NCBI GenBank assembly: GCA_027618565.1
Contig: JAQCEQ010000010.1
Location: 1 to 64,000, forward strand
DNA: 64,000 nucleotides
Source: Planctomycetota bacterium
Lineage (GTDB): Bacteria; Planctomycetota; Phycisphaerae; Phycisphaerales; SM1A02
Reading direction: 5' to 3'
Part shown: positions 42,822 through 51,187 of the stretch, piece by piece
Layout of the letters: the number at the start of each line of letters is the position of its first letter
Position numbering within the stretch: position 1 is the first letter of the stretch
Translations under genes and position numbers: made by a program
The notes under the pieces: generated by a model
Database searches by the model: none
The model's input: only the letters and a program-made list of their open reading frames with translations
What the model was told of the DNA's origin: nothing

Positions 42822-43322
42822 TCAGGGTGAATGTCGATCTTCAGGAGGTGCGGTGGGCTCCCCGTTCTCAGAGGCCGAAACGGACTCTCGAATCGCCTTG
42901 GCCCGCTGCAGCAGGTCGCCGTGCCCACCGTCGTTAGGGAGTGCCTCCAGGGTGAAGTTCCACTGGGTCACCGCCTGCGCCTTCAGGGGAATCAATTCTG
43001 CGGCCAAGTCGGGTCCCGGCACATCCCATGCCTTAGGTTTCGCGGCGCGCTTGCCGATGAACGGGACATAGCCCTCCTTCCGGAGTTCCACATCAAAAGT
43101 GCCGTAGTGCGCAAACTCCACTTCGCACGGAGTCACGCCAACCTCACGGTGATTCAGGACCACGACGGCCCCCGCTGGTTCGCTGTCAATTCTCAGCGTC
43201 CGCTCCACGCAGCCCGAGCAGGCGATGAATGAGACCAAGGCCCACCCACCTTGGAACGAGAGCGCCCGAGCCCTGCACCCGCCGCGTGCGCCTGGATCCT
43301 GCTGGTCATTCGCGGATTCCAC
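42822..43322 (-). CDS. PEGA-domain lipoprotein
   Basis: The 166-aa product (GTG 43322) has a hydrophobic segment ending in FIACSGC, a probable lipobox. A PEGA-type beta domain follows (LRIDSEPAGAVVVLNHREVG then VTPCEVEF, and GTFDVELRKEGY). PEGA domains bind surface or S-layer components in many bacteria. The C-terminal third is charged and without known features. The 40-residue N-terminus before the hydrophobic core is long for a signal peptide, so the start may be later. TACCAT ends 6 nt before GTG 43322. It diverges from lptB. Confidence 0.78.
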   Translation of the reverse strand: MESANDQQDPGARGGCRARALSFQGGWALVSFIACSGCVERTLRIDSEPAGAVVVLNHREVGVTPCEVEFAHYGTFDVELRKEGYVPFIGKRAAKPKAWDVPGPDLAAELIPLKAQAVTQWNFTLEALPNDGGHGDLLQRAKAIRESVSASENGEPTAPPEDRHSP

Positions 43323-43354
43323 GCCGCGATGGTAGCGCGCCGTAGACTGGACGG
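43323..43354. promoter_or_regulatory. Very compact divergent promoter region of the PEGA gene and lptB
   Basis: Only 32 bp separate the start codons. TACCAT on the minus strand (43329-43334) ends 6 nt before GTG 43322. TAGACT on the plus strand (43343-43348) ends 6 nt before ATG 43355. The two -10 elements are 8 bp apart, so RNA polymerase cannot occupy both at once. Confidence 0.55.
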
Positions 43355-44089
43355 ATGGCGTTGCTCGAGGCCGAAGGCTTGATCAAGTCCTACGCAGGCC
43401 GGCGGGTGGTTGATGGCGTCGGGTTCCATGTCGATGTGGGTGAGATCGTGGGACTCCTGGGCCGAAACGGCGCGGGCAAGACGACCAGCTTCCGGATGGT
43501 GATGGGGATGATCCGGCCCGAGGCAGGCGCCGTGAACTTCAGGGGGCAGGTTGTGACGCACCTCCCGATGTACCAACATGCGCGAGCCGGGATGGGCTAT
43601 CTCTGCCAGGAGCCGAGCGTCTTCCAGAAGCTGACCTGCGAGCAAAATCTTCTCGCCATCCTGGAGACGCAGCCCGGTGCTCACCAGCAGCGCCGTGTGC
43701 GCTGCGACCAACTCTTGCGCCAGTTCTCCCTGGAGCACAAGCGGACGGAACTGGCACGCACCTGCTCAGGGGGCGAGCGTCGAAGGCTGGAGATCGCCCG
43801 CACGCTGATCACGCGCCCCACGCTGATCCTGCTTGATGAACCGTTTGCTGCCGTGGATCCCCACACGGTGGAGGAACTGCAGGACGAGGTCAAGCGGCTC
43901 GCAGACACCGGGATCGCCATCCTGCTGACCGATCACAATGTCCAGCAGACGCTGCGTATCTGCGACCGGGCCTACATCCTCCATGAGGGGACCAATCTCC
44001 GCGACGGAAGCCCGAGAGACTTGATCCGCGACCAGGCGGTCCGCGAGGCCTACCTGGCGTCCACCTTCCGCGGGGATGAGTTCGACTGA
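43355..44089 (+). CDS. lptB: LPS export ABC transporter ATP-binding protein
   Basis: LptB powers LPS extraction from the inner membrane with LptF/LptG. The 244-aa ATPase has Walker A GRNGAGKTTSF, the Q-loop context GMGYLCQEPSVFQKLT, the signature CSGGERRRLEIARTL, Walker B LILLDEPFAAVDPHTV and the H-loop LLTDHNV. GIGYLPQExSxFRxLT and LSGGERRRxEIARAL are LptB hallmarks, and here Cys replaces Leu in the signature. LptF/LptG are not in this window. TAGACT ends 6 nt before ATG. Confidence 0.93.
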   Translation: MALLEAEGLIKSYAGRRVVDGVGFHVDVGEIVGLLGRNGAGKTTSFRMVMGMIRPEAGAVNFRGQVVTHLPMYQHARAGMGYLCQEPSVFQKLTCEQNLLAILETQPGAHQQRRVRCDQLLRQFSLEHKRTELARTCSGGERRRLEIARTLITRPTLILLDEPFAAVDPHTVEELQDEVKRLADTGIAILLTDHNVQQTLRICDRAYILHEGTNLRDGSPRDLIRDQAVREAYLASTFRGDEFD

Positions 44090-44138
44090 GGCAGGTCGCC
44101 CAGCCGCGCGGGCGCACGCGGGCGCACGCGGGGGCGCG

Positions 44139-45362
44139 TCACGCCCCGTCGCGCCGCGCTTGAAGTTCATCGATGCGGTTCGGTGCGGCGCGAGTGACCG
44201 TCAGCGTGAAGCCCGAGTGCTTGAGGCACTCCCCCTCGGAGGGAATCCTCCCCAAGGCGGCCAAGACATGGCCGGCGATCGTGTCGTGGTCCGCCGCTTC
44301 TGTCAGCCCGATGCCGATGGCGGCGTTGACCTCGTCCACGCGCGCGCGTCCGGAGATCAGCCACGTCCCGGGGGCGACGTGCCGGATGAGGGGTGCCGCC
44401 TGGTCGGTGTCGTGTTCATCGTCGATCTCGCCCACAATCTCCTCCAGGACATCCTCGATGGTGGCCAGGCCTGCCATGCCGCCAAATTCGTCCACGACCA
44501 CGGCGAGGTGGCTCTTGGTCCGCTGGAACTCCAGAAGAAGGTCGCGCACGCGCTTCGTCTGCGGCACGAGAACGGGTGGGCGCAACACATCCGCCAGCCG
44601 GAATGACTCCGAGTTCTTCCCCAGCATCGGGACCAAGTCCCGGATGTGCAGCACGCCGATGACGCGGTCGATGGAGCCCTCGTAGACGGGGATCCTGGTG
44701 TGGCCCACCTGACCCACGAACGCACCGATGGAGCGGAGGTCATCGGTGTACTCCAGCGCCTCCACCTCGGTCCGAGGCGTCATCACCTCGCTCACGGTGG
44801 TGGAGGCGAACTCCACGACATTCTCGATCATGTCGGCACTCACAGGGTCGATGCCACCCTCGCGCTCCGCATCGCCGAGGGCATCGAGAACCTCTTCGCG
44901 CCCCTCCTCCTCGACGCTCACGGGCGGCGCAACCATCCTGCCCACGACATCCTCGATCCGCTCGCCGATCCACGCGACGGGGCCGACGAGGAACGCCAAG
45001 AGGCGAAGCAGCGGAACGGAGCGGAGGAGCAAGTGCTCGCCGGCATGCCGCGCCAGCGCGGACGGAACGACCGATGTCCCGATCCAGATCACCGCCGCCG
45101 CGATAGCTCCAACCGTCACCGGCCCAAGCTCACTCCAATGCCAGCTGATGAGGAGCACCAGCGAGACACGGCCCACGATGCGGACGATGGCACCGGTCTC
45201 CTCGATGAGCCGCCAGCGTTGGACGATCCACGCCGCGCGAGCTTGGCAGCCGCGGCGATCCGCTTCGCGTTCGATCGCACTCTGCGTGGTCTGCACCAAC
45301 TCAAGGTGAACCAGTTCGCCGAAGGCCGTCATCGCGACGATGCCCGCCAGGATCGCCCACAT
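44139..45362 (-). CDS. HlyC/CorC (CNNM)-family CBS-domain membrane protein
   Basis: The 407-aa product has an N-terminal membrane domain of about 150 residues with several helices. Paired CBS domains follow (SEVMTPRTEVEALEY, HTRIPVYEGSIDRVIGVLHI, VVVDEFGGMAGLATIEDVLE), then a C-terminal CorC/HlyC transporter-associated domain (GTWLISGRARVDEVNAAIGI). Family members are linked to Mg or Co efflux. The TGATG overlap with ybeY (45360-45364) favours ATG 45362, with GTG 45365 as the alternative. A ybeY-corC order is widespread in bacteria. Confidence 0.88.
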   Translation of the reverse strand: MWAILAGIVAMTAFGELVHLELVQTTQSAIEREADRRGCQARAAWIVQRWRLIEETGAIVRIVGRVSLVLLISWHWSELGPVTVGAIAAAVIWIGTSVVPSALARHAGEHLLLRSVPLLRLLAFLVGPVAWIGERIEDVVGRMVAPPVSVEEEGREEVLDALGDAEREGGIDPVSADMIENVVEFASTTVSEVMTPRTEVEALEYTDDLRSIGAFVGQVGHTRIPVYEGSIDRVIGVLHIRDLVPMLGKNSESFRLADVLRPPVLVPQTKRVRDLLLEFQRTKSHLAVVVDEFGGMAGLATIEDVLEEIVGEIDDEHDTDQAAPLIRHVAPGTWLISGRARVDEVNAAIGIGLTEAADHDTIAGHVLAALGRIPSEGECLKHSGFTLTVTRAAPNRIDELQARRDGA

Positions 45363-45835
45363 CACGGTGCCTCCATCCCCGTGGAGAAGACATCGCCCAG
45401 CCCGATCGCCGTCAGGATCCTTGCCTCCTCCGCGCGCATCGCGGAGGAGGACGCCTCGTCGGCATCAGTGAGTCCTGCGCAGTGCAGGACGCCGTGGACC
45501 GCGTAGAGCAACACCTCGTGCTCCACCGACACGGTGGTTCCCTCGCAGGCGCGGCGTGCCTCGGGGAGGCAGACGACGATGTCCACCTCGATGGGTGCCC
45601 CCGGGAGCGATGCATCAAAGGTCAAGACATCGGTCGGACCCGGGATGCCCAAGTGCCGAGCGTGCAGCTCACTCATCGCCGCATCGCCGACGATTCTCAC
45701 GCCGCAGTTCCCGACCGGTCGGGACACCTCCGCCAGCGCGCCCGGTAGCCGGTCCCGAAGGAATCCTGCCACGGTCTCGCCGCCACTCCCCGCGTCGGGG
45801 TCAAGGATGACCGTGATGGAGAGGTTGCCGCTCAC
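45362..45835 (-). CDS. ybeY: Endoribonuclease/rRNA maturation factor YbeY
   Basis: YbeY acts in 16S rRNA 3' processing and ribosome quality control. The 157-aa protein shows VGDAAMSELHARHLGIPGPT followed by DVLTFD, as in the family, and the zinc motif HGVLHCAG. The canonical motif is H-G-x-L-H-L-x-G-Y-D-H. Here it reads HGVLHCAGLTD, so the third zinc ligand is Asp instead of His. GTG 45835 overlaps the nuoF stop (GTGA). Its downstream partner corC supports the assignment. Confidence 0.85.
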   Translation of the reverse strand: MSGNLSITVILDPDAGSGGETVAGFLRDRLPGALAEVSRPVGNCGVRIVGDAAMSELHARHLGIPGPTDVLTFDASLPGAPIEVDIVVCLPEARRACEGTTVSVEHEVLLYAVHGVLHCAGLTDADEASSSAMRAEEARILTAIGLGDVFSTGMEAP

Positions 45836-47214
45836 GCTGGCGCGGCGGCGGGCGCACGGGCCGCTCCGGAGGGGGCGGACATGGTCACCGCGACATACTG
45901 CGGCTTCACGCGCGCCTCAAACTCGGGTCGGAATTTGTTGACGATGGTCCGGATAGCCCAGTTGTTCCCGTCGGCCAGGCCGCAGATCGTGGTGCCGGGG
46001 GTGAGCCCCATGCTGCCGGCCAGCTCCAGCAGGAGGTCCAGGTCGCTGGTGGTGGCATCCCCCGCCTCGATGCGGCAGAGCAGCTTGTAGAGCCAGCCGC
46101 TGCCCTCGCGGCACGGCGTGCACTGCCCGCAGGATTCATTCTTGAAGAATCGACTCACATTGCGGGCCACCATCACCATGTCGGTGTCCTCGTCAAAGAT
46201 CGTGGGGCACGCCGTGCCAAGGCCCAGCACGTCGCACTTTCGCCCAATGTCAAAGTCCATGGCCGCCTCGTACTGGTCGGGACCAAGGACACCCATGCTG
46301 ATCCCGCCGGCGACGGCCCCCTTGAACTTCTTGCCACCGCGCATGCCGCCGCACCATTCCTCCACCAGCGTGCTCAGCTTGATTCCAAGCGGCACCTCGA
46401 AGCAGCCCGGTCGGGCGACATGCCCACTGACACCCATGAGCTTTGGGCCGTAGCTGGGCGCGCCACCAATGGTGCTCTCCACGCCACACGACTTCCACCA
46501 CTCGATGCCGCGATTCATGATCGGGACGACGGCCGCAAGCGTCTCGACATTGTTGATGATGGTCGGCCGGCCGAAGAGGCCCTTGACCGCGGGGAACGGC
46601 GGCTTGAGCCGTGGCCAGCCGCGCTTGCCCTCGATGGCCTCCAGGAGCGCCGTCTCCTCACCGCAGATGTAGGCGCCGGCGCCCCGGTGCAGCCAGCACT
46701 CGACCTTCTGCGTGCTGGCCCCCTTCATCAGCCCCTGCGGGCCGAAGATGCCCATGGCATACGCCTCCTGAATCGCGTGCTCCATCACCTTGGCCTGGTG
46801 GTGGTACTCACCGCGGATAAAGAAGTACGCCACGTCCAGTTCGCAGGCGTAGCAACAGATCGCGATCCCCTCCAGCACGAGGTGCGGGTCGAAGTCGACC
46901 AAGAGCCGGTCCTTGAAGGTGCCTGGCTCGGCCTCGTCACAGTTGATGGCCAAGTATCGCGCACCACTCCCGTCTTGCTTGGGGAGGAACGACCATTTGA
47001 GTCCCGCCGGGAAGCCGGCACCGCCGCGGCCGCGGAGGACCGCCGCCTTGACCAGCTCGATCACCTCGGCGGGCTTCATCGACAGCGCCTTCTCGAGCGC
47101 CTTGTAGCCGCCGGTGCGCACGAACTCCTCGCCGGAGACCGTGTGCCGCGACTTCGGGTCTCCGAAGGGGACACACGGGATGCGCTGGGTCAGTGCTGGT
47201 TCTTGGAGTCGCAT
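45832..47214 (-). CDS. nuoF: NADH-quinone oxidoreductase subunit F
   Basis: NuoF is the NADH- and FMN-binding subunit of respiratory complex I. The 460-aa sequence has the NADH loop RGRGGAGFPAGLKWSF, the FMN region NCDEAEPGTFKDRLL, GAGAYICGEETALLESIEG-like (here ALLEAIEG), and the 4Fe-4S motif ESCGQCTPCREGSGW. A C-terminal Ala/Pro-rich tail is extra. It sits downstream of nuoE and the 70-aa ORF, overlapping the latter by 25 bp, and overlaps ybeY by 4 bp. Confidence 0.97.
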   Translation of the reverse strand: MRLQEPALTQRIPCVPFGDPKSRHTVSGEEFVRTGGYKALEKALSMKPAEVIELVKAAVLRGRGGAGFPAGLKWSFLPKQDGSGARYLAINCDEAEPGTFKDRLLVDFDPHLVLEGIAICCYACELDVAYFFIRGEYHHQAKVMEHAIQEAYAMGIFGPQGLMKGASTQKVECWLHRGAGAYICGEETALLEAIEGKRGWPRLKPPFPAVKGLFGRPTIINNVETLAAVVPIMNRGIEWWKSCGVESTIGGAPSYGPKLMGVSGHVARPGCFEVPLGIKLSTLVEEWCGGMRGGKKFKGAVAGGISMGVLGPDQYEAAMDFDIGRKCDVLGLGTACPTIFDEDTDMVMVARNVSRFFKNESCGQCTPCREGSGWLYKLLCRIEAGDATTSDLDLLLELAGSMGLTPGTTICGLADGNNWAIRTIVNKFRPEFEARVKPQYVAVTMSAPSGAARAPAAAPA

Positions 47215-47402
47215 GGCTTCTTCACTTCCACTTCGTCGATCGTCGTCCTCCGCAGCGTCAGGTCATCGACCTCTCGCTCCTGGACGGTGCGCCGGACCTC
47301 GATGCGCACGGGCTCCCCCGCGTTGGGGTCGGCCTTCATGCCGCGCCAGATCTCGCCGAAGAACCGGCCGACCTGCCGTGCCAACAAGGCCTCGTCAGTC
47401 AT
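47190..47402 (-). CDS. Small 70-aa protein encoded between nuoE and nuoF
   Basis: ATG 47402 overlaps the nuoE stop as ATGA, and the stop lies 25 bp inside nuoF, so the ORF is tightly embedded in the complex I operon. The protein starts with a helix (DEALLARQVGRFFGEIWRGM), has predicted strands (EPVRIEVRRTVQER) and ends Lys/Cys/Asn-rich. It has no membrane helix. Position and coupling argue that it is translated. I recognise no known Nuo subunit, and a complex I assembly or accessory role is only a guess from context. Confidence 0.65.
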   Translation of the reverse strand: MTDEALLARQVGRFFGEIWRGMKADPNAGEPVRIEVRRTVQEREVDDLTLRRTTIDEVEVKKPCDSKNQH

Positions 47403-47995
47403 CCCTGGGTGCCTCCGTTGGCGCAGCCTCCTCCGCCACAGCACCGCCCGTCGCCGGAGGCGCGAGCCCGCGTCTTCGCCTCGTCCACCAGCGCGCGCAC
47501 GCGCTCCACGGTGAGGTTCTCGTGGAGCGTCTCGCCAAAGAGGGCCACGGGCGCCGTGTCGCACGATCCCAGGCACTCCAGGGGCAGCAGCATGAAGGTC
47601 CCGCACGGCGTCGTCTCGTGCTCATCGATGCCCAGGAGCAACTTCACCTCGTCGACGATGGGCTGCGAGTCGCAGGCCTCGCACACGAAGCTCTGGCACA
47701 CCGAGATGATCACCTTGCCACGCGGCTCGCGACTGAATTCCTCGTAGAAGGAGACCGTGTCCATGACCTCCGCGGGAGTGATCTTCAGGAATGAAGCGAT
47801 CTCCACCATGGCCTGCGCCGGGATGTGGCAGCAGCGATGCTGGATGTCCTGGAGGATCGGCAGGAGCGCCGCCTTGAGGTTGGGGTACTTCGGCAGGATG
47901 TCCCGCTCGTACCGAGCCTTGGTCGATGCATCAAGGTACGGCTCAGCCCGCGTGGGGATCTGGGCGGTGGCGCTTGGCTTGGTCTTCCAGGACAT
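47399..47995 (-). CDS. nuoE: NADH-quinone oxidoreductase subunit E
   Basis: NuoE is the thioredoxin-fold 2Fe-2S subunit of complex I. The 198-aa protein has the N-terminal helical part (AALLPILQDIQHRCCHIPAQ), the conserved EVMDTVSFYEEF, and the cluster ligands C-x4-C in CQSFVC and C-x3-C in CLGSC. The C-terminus ends in an unusual Cys/Gly-rich stretch RCCGGGGCANGG. It lies 37 bp after nuoD and overlaps the small ORF by 4 bp. Confidence 0.95.
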   Translation of the reverse strand: MSWKTKPSATAQIPTRAEPYLDASTKARYERDILPKYPNLKAALLPILQDIQHRCCHIPAQAMVEIASFLKITPAEVMDTVSFYEEFSREPRGKVIISVCQSFVCEACDSQPIVDEVKLLLGIDEHETTPCGTFMLLPLECLGSCDTAPVALFGETLHENLTVERVRALVDEAKTRARASGDGRCCGGGGCANGGTQG

Positions 47996-48031
47996 GGTGG
48001 AGTGCTTGCAGTGGTCGCGGTACGGCGGCGG

Positions 48032-49321
48032 TCAGCGATCCAGTTCGCCCGCGATGATGTTGATCGAGCCGATGATCGCGACCAGGTCCGCGAGTTGGTG
48101 TCCCTCCACCAGCTTGGGCATGATCGAGTAGTTGATGAACATGGGGGGACGCGTGCGCACGCGCCACGCATGCTTGCTGCCGTCGGCCACGATGAAGTAG
48201 CCCAGCTCGCCGCTCCCGCTCTCCTGGGCGGAGTAGATCTCGCCTATTGGCGCATCGAAGCCGCGGTTGGGCATCACCAGCTCGAACTGCTGGATCGCGC
48301 CCTCGATGGAGCCGTACACATCGTTCTTCCCTGGCATCCGGACCTTGCCGTCGGCAAGCGTGTCCATCGGGCCGGACGGGATGCGGTCGATGAGCTGGTC
48401 GATGATCTTGATCGACTGCTTGATTTCCTCCACGCGCACGAGGTACCGCGCGAAGCAATCGCCGGTGGTGGCGATGGGCACCTGGAACTTCACGGCCTCG
48501 GCGCCCTCGCCATCCCAGTTGTCGGCGAAGCAGAGGTACGGCTCGTCCTTGCGGAGGTCTCGCTTGACGCCCGAGGCGCGCGCCATCGGGCCACTCAGGC
48601 TCCAAGAGATCGCGTCCTCGCGGCTGACCACGCCGATGCCGGTCAATCGGTCGACGAAGATCCGGTTGCGGTTGAGCAGCGTCTCCAGGTCCGTGAGGCA
48701 CTTGGCCATGCGGACATCGATGAATTCCCGAATCATCCGGCGAAAGACTTCGTCATCGGCCAGGTCTCGCCAGGCGCCGCCCACCCGCGACCAGTCCGGG
48801 TGGAATCGCTGGCCGGAGACATATTCCACAATGTCGTAGATGAATTCGCGCTCGTTGAACCCGTAGAGGAATCCCGTGAAGGCGCCCAGGTCCAGGGCCG
48901 CCGCGCCGACGCAGAGCAGGTGGCTCTGGATGCGCCCCAGCTCGGTCAGGATCGTGCGGACCACCTTGCACCGCGTGGTCACGTCCACGCCGAGGAGTTT
49001 TTCGACCGCGGAGTGGAACGCGATGTCGCAGAGGATCGGGGACGAGTAGTCCATCCGGCTGATCGTGCAGACATACTGGTTGTAGTCGTGGTGCTCCCCC
49101 AGCTTCTCAAAGCCGGAGTGCAGGTATCCGATGTGGGGCACGGCACGGACGATGCGCTCGCCGTCCAGCTCGATCACCACGCGAAGCGTCGTGTGCGTCG
49201 CCGGGTGTTGCGGCCCGAAGTTCAGCAGCCATCGGTCTGGGCTCCTTGGACGGCCGTCGAGGTACTCCGTGGTCTCGACATCGAGGTCAAAGGCCTCGGC
49301 AGGCTTGAGGTCAAAGGGCAT
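48032..49321 (-). CDS. nuoD: NADH-quinone oxidoreductase subunit D
   Basis: NuoD is the 49-kDa subunit lining the quinone site of complex I. The 429-aa sequence shows LNFGPQHPATHTTLRVVIEL, HIGYLHSGFEKLGEH, LLCVGAAALDLGAFTGFLYG and the C-terminal INIIAGELDR. ATG 49321 begins near the conserved core and has TATACT 9 nt upstream. An in-frame ATG at 49384 would add 21 residues. It heads a D-E-small-F-ybeY-corC gene string. Subunits A-C and G-N are not in this window. Confidence 0.96.
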   Translation of the reverse strand: MPFDLKPAEAFDLDVETTEYLDGRPRSPDRWLLNFGPQHPATHTTLRVVIELDGERIVRAVPHIGYLHSGFEKLGEHHDYNQYVCTISRMDYSSPILCDIAFHSAVEKLLGVDVTTRCKVVRTILTELGRIQSHLLCVGAAALDLGAFTGFLYGFNEREFIYDIVEYVSGQRFHPDWSRVGGAWRDLADDEVFRRMIREFIDVRMAKCLTDLETLLNRNRIFVDRLTGIGVVSREDAISWSLSGPMARASGVKRDLRKDEPYLCFADNWDGEGAEAVKFQVPIATTGDCFARYLVRVEEIKQSIKIIDQLIDRIPSGPMDTLADGKVRMPGKNDVYGSIEGAIQQFELVMPNRGFDAPIGEIYSAQESGSGELGYFIVADGSKHAWRVRTRPPMFINYSIMPKLVEGHQLADLVAIIGSINIIAGELDR

Positions 49322-49330
49322 GGGGCGTGG

Positions 49331-49336
49331 AGTATA
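49331..49336 (-). promoter_or_regulatory. TATACT -10-like element of nuoD
   Basis: TATACT on the minus strand ends 9 nt before ATG 49321. It lies inside the alternative longer reading frame, so it also bears on the start choice. Confidence 0.45.
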
Positions 49337-49396
49337 GGGTTCTCGGACCACGCCAAGGTCGTCGCGAGCGCGCGCCAGGCTCATGCCAACCCCACA

Positions 49397-51169
49397 TCAC
49401 CCGCGGAACACGGCACCCAATCGCTTGCCCATCATCAGGCTGGCGCCGACGAGCGTTGCGGTCAAGAGCGCCATTGCCCACACCCCCAATGCGCTCGCGA
49501 CGGCGTCGCCATCTCCCAGCCGTTCATGCAGTGAGTAGATCGCCTTGGTGATCGGGAAGTCCGCCTCACGCTGCGCCAGCAGCAAACTGTCTGAGACTTC
49601 CAGCATGCTGAAGGCAAATGCGAGCATGCCACCCGCAATCAGGTTGGCGGCCACCAGCGGCGCCACCACCTTGCGCATCGTGAGCCAGCGACTCGCTCCG
49701 GTCATCGCGGCCGCTTCCTCCAAAGCTTCGGGAGTCTGCTCCAGGCCCGCGCTTGCGGCGCGAACGACATATGGCAGTCGTCGGACCGCGTAGGCGATGG
49801 CCAGGAATGGGAACGGGTTGGGATCCGCACCCATGACCGTGCCAACCGACGCCAGGGGCGCCTCCCGGATCGAGTCCGCCAGTCCCGCGGGGAGGATTGA
49901 CGCCAGCCATCCGGGCATCAACCCGCCAAACGGCCAAGAAAGGCTGAGCGCGATGAACCCGAACGCCATCACCAGGCCCGGCACGGCCAAGGGCAGCATG
50001 CTGAGGCCATCCAGCAGCATCTTTCCCCGCACGCGACTGCGCACCAGCAGCCTGGCGATCAAGAGCCCAAGCCCAAGGTCGATGGTGACCGCCGCGAGCG
50101 AGAGCCCGATGCTGTTGCGCATGGCGCCCACAGTGAGCGGGTGGCTCATGGCATCGCTGAAGTAGTGCGTGGTGTACTCGGTGGGGAGCACGGTCCCCTG
50201 CCAACTCCCCGCCACGCCGAGGCTGGCCAGGATCACTCCGAGGTGCGGGATGATCGCCAGCCCGGTGACGAGCGCGAAGAGCGCCGTCGTCGCCCCCGCA
50301 CGCCAACCGGAGAGCCGGATGTCCTCGCCTCGGATGCTGGCCTTCACGGCGCTGGCCGGCAGCGGCCGCCCGAAGATCGTCTTGCCGACGAGATAGATGA
50401 CGATGCTTATCGAGAGCATCACGACCGTGAGCGCATACGGGTCGCGCGAGGATTGGATGCCCTTGAGTCCGTCAAAGATCTGGACCGGCGTCACGCCGCG
50501 ATACTCAAACATGAGCGGCGTGCCCAGTTCCGTGAAGCTCCACACAAACACCAGCGTGGCACCGGCAAAGAGGCCGGGTCGCGCCAGTGGAAGCGTCACT
50601 CGCAGCAGCCGCTTCCACGGAGGCACACCCATCCCGCGCGCCGCCTCGTCCAGTGCCGGGTCCAGGTTTGCGAGGACGGCCAGGACATTGAGGTAGATGA
50701 TCGGGTAGAGGTGAAGCGCCTCCACCAGGATGATCCCGCCAAGGCCGCCGTCGCCAAAGAAGTCGTAGGTCGGGAGTCCCAGCGCGTGGCACAGCGCGTC
50801 CAGGCTCCCACCGCGGTCCAGGAGGTGCCGGAAGCCAATCGCACCCACGAATGGGGGCAGGATCATGGGCACCAGGACGATGGCACCGAAGAGCCTCTTC
50901 CCCGGGAATTGCGTGCGGGCGGCGAGGTACGCGAGGGGCACGCCAATGAGCAACGAGAGCAAGGTCGTCCCCACCGCGATGAGCAGGCTGGTCTGCAGGC
51001 CCGACATCAGGTACGGATCCGCGAGCACGCCGGTGATCGCCGTGAGCGAGAAGGAACCCTTCGCATTCACGAAGGCGCCCTGGACCGTCAGCCAGATCGG
51101 AAGGAGCAGCGTGACCGACAGGATCGCCACCAGGATCCAAAGCTGAATCGCGTCGCGGCGATGGTGCAC
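49397..51169 (-). CDS. Fbp-type (iron) ABC transporter permease, fused two-domain
   Basis: The 590-aa inner-membrane protein has about 12 helices in two homologous halves. Each half has an EAA loop: DEAARGMGVPPWKRLLRVTL and LEEAAAMTGASRWLTMRKVV. This arrangement matches FbpB/SfuB/ThiP permeases for ferric iron, thiamine or similar solutes. No binding protein or ATPase gene is adjacent, so the substrate is unassigned. GTG 51169 is preceded by TAGATT 6 nt upstream. Confidence 0.9.
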   Translation of the reverse strand: MHHRRDAIQLWILVAILSVTLLLPIWLTVQGAFVNAKGSFSLTAITGVLADPYLMSGLQTSLLIAVGTTLLSLLIGVPLAYLAARTQFPGKRLFGAIVLVPMILPPFVGAIGFRHLLDRGGSLDALCHALGLPTYDFFGDGGLGGIILVEALHLYPIIYLNVLAVLANLDPALDEAARGMGVPPWKRLLRVTLPLARPGLFAGATLVFVWSFTELGTPLMFEYRGVTPVQIFDGLKGIQSSRDPYALTVVMLSISIVIYLVGKTIFGRPLPASAVKASIRGEDIRLSGWRAGATTALFALVTGLAIIPHLGVILASLGVAGSWQGTVLPTEYTTHYFSDAMSHPLTVGAMRNSIGLSLAAVTIDLGLGLLIARLLVRSRVRGKMLLDGLSMLPLAVPGLVMAFGFIALSLSWPFGGLMPGWLASILPAGLADSIREAPLASVGTVMGADPNPFPFLAIAYAVRRLPYVVRAASAGLEQTPEALEEAAAMTGASRWLTMRKVVAPLVAANLIAGGMLAFAFSMLEVSDSLLLAQREADFPITKAIYSLHERLGDGDAVASALGVWAMALLTATLVGASLMMGKRLGAVFRG

Positions 51170-51175
51170 GCGTCG

Positions 51176-51181
51176 AATCTA
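51176..51181 (-). promoter_or_regulatory. TAGATT -10-like element of the Fbp-type permease gene
   Basis: TAGATT on the minus strand ends exactly 6 nt before GTG 51169. It sits between the permease and the 11-bp tandem repeat. Confidence 0.45.
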
Positions 51182-51187
51182 CCCGCC

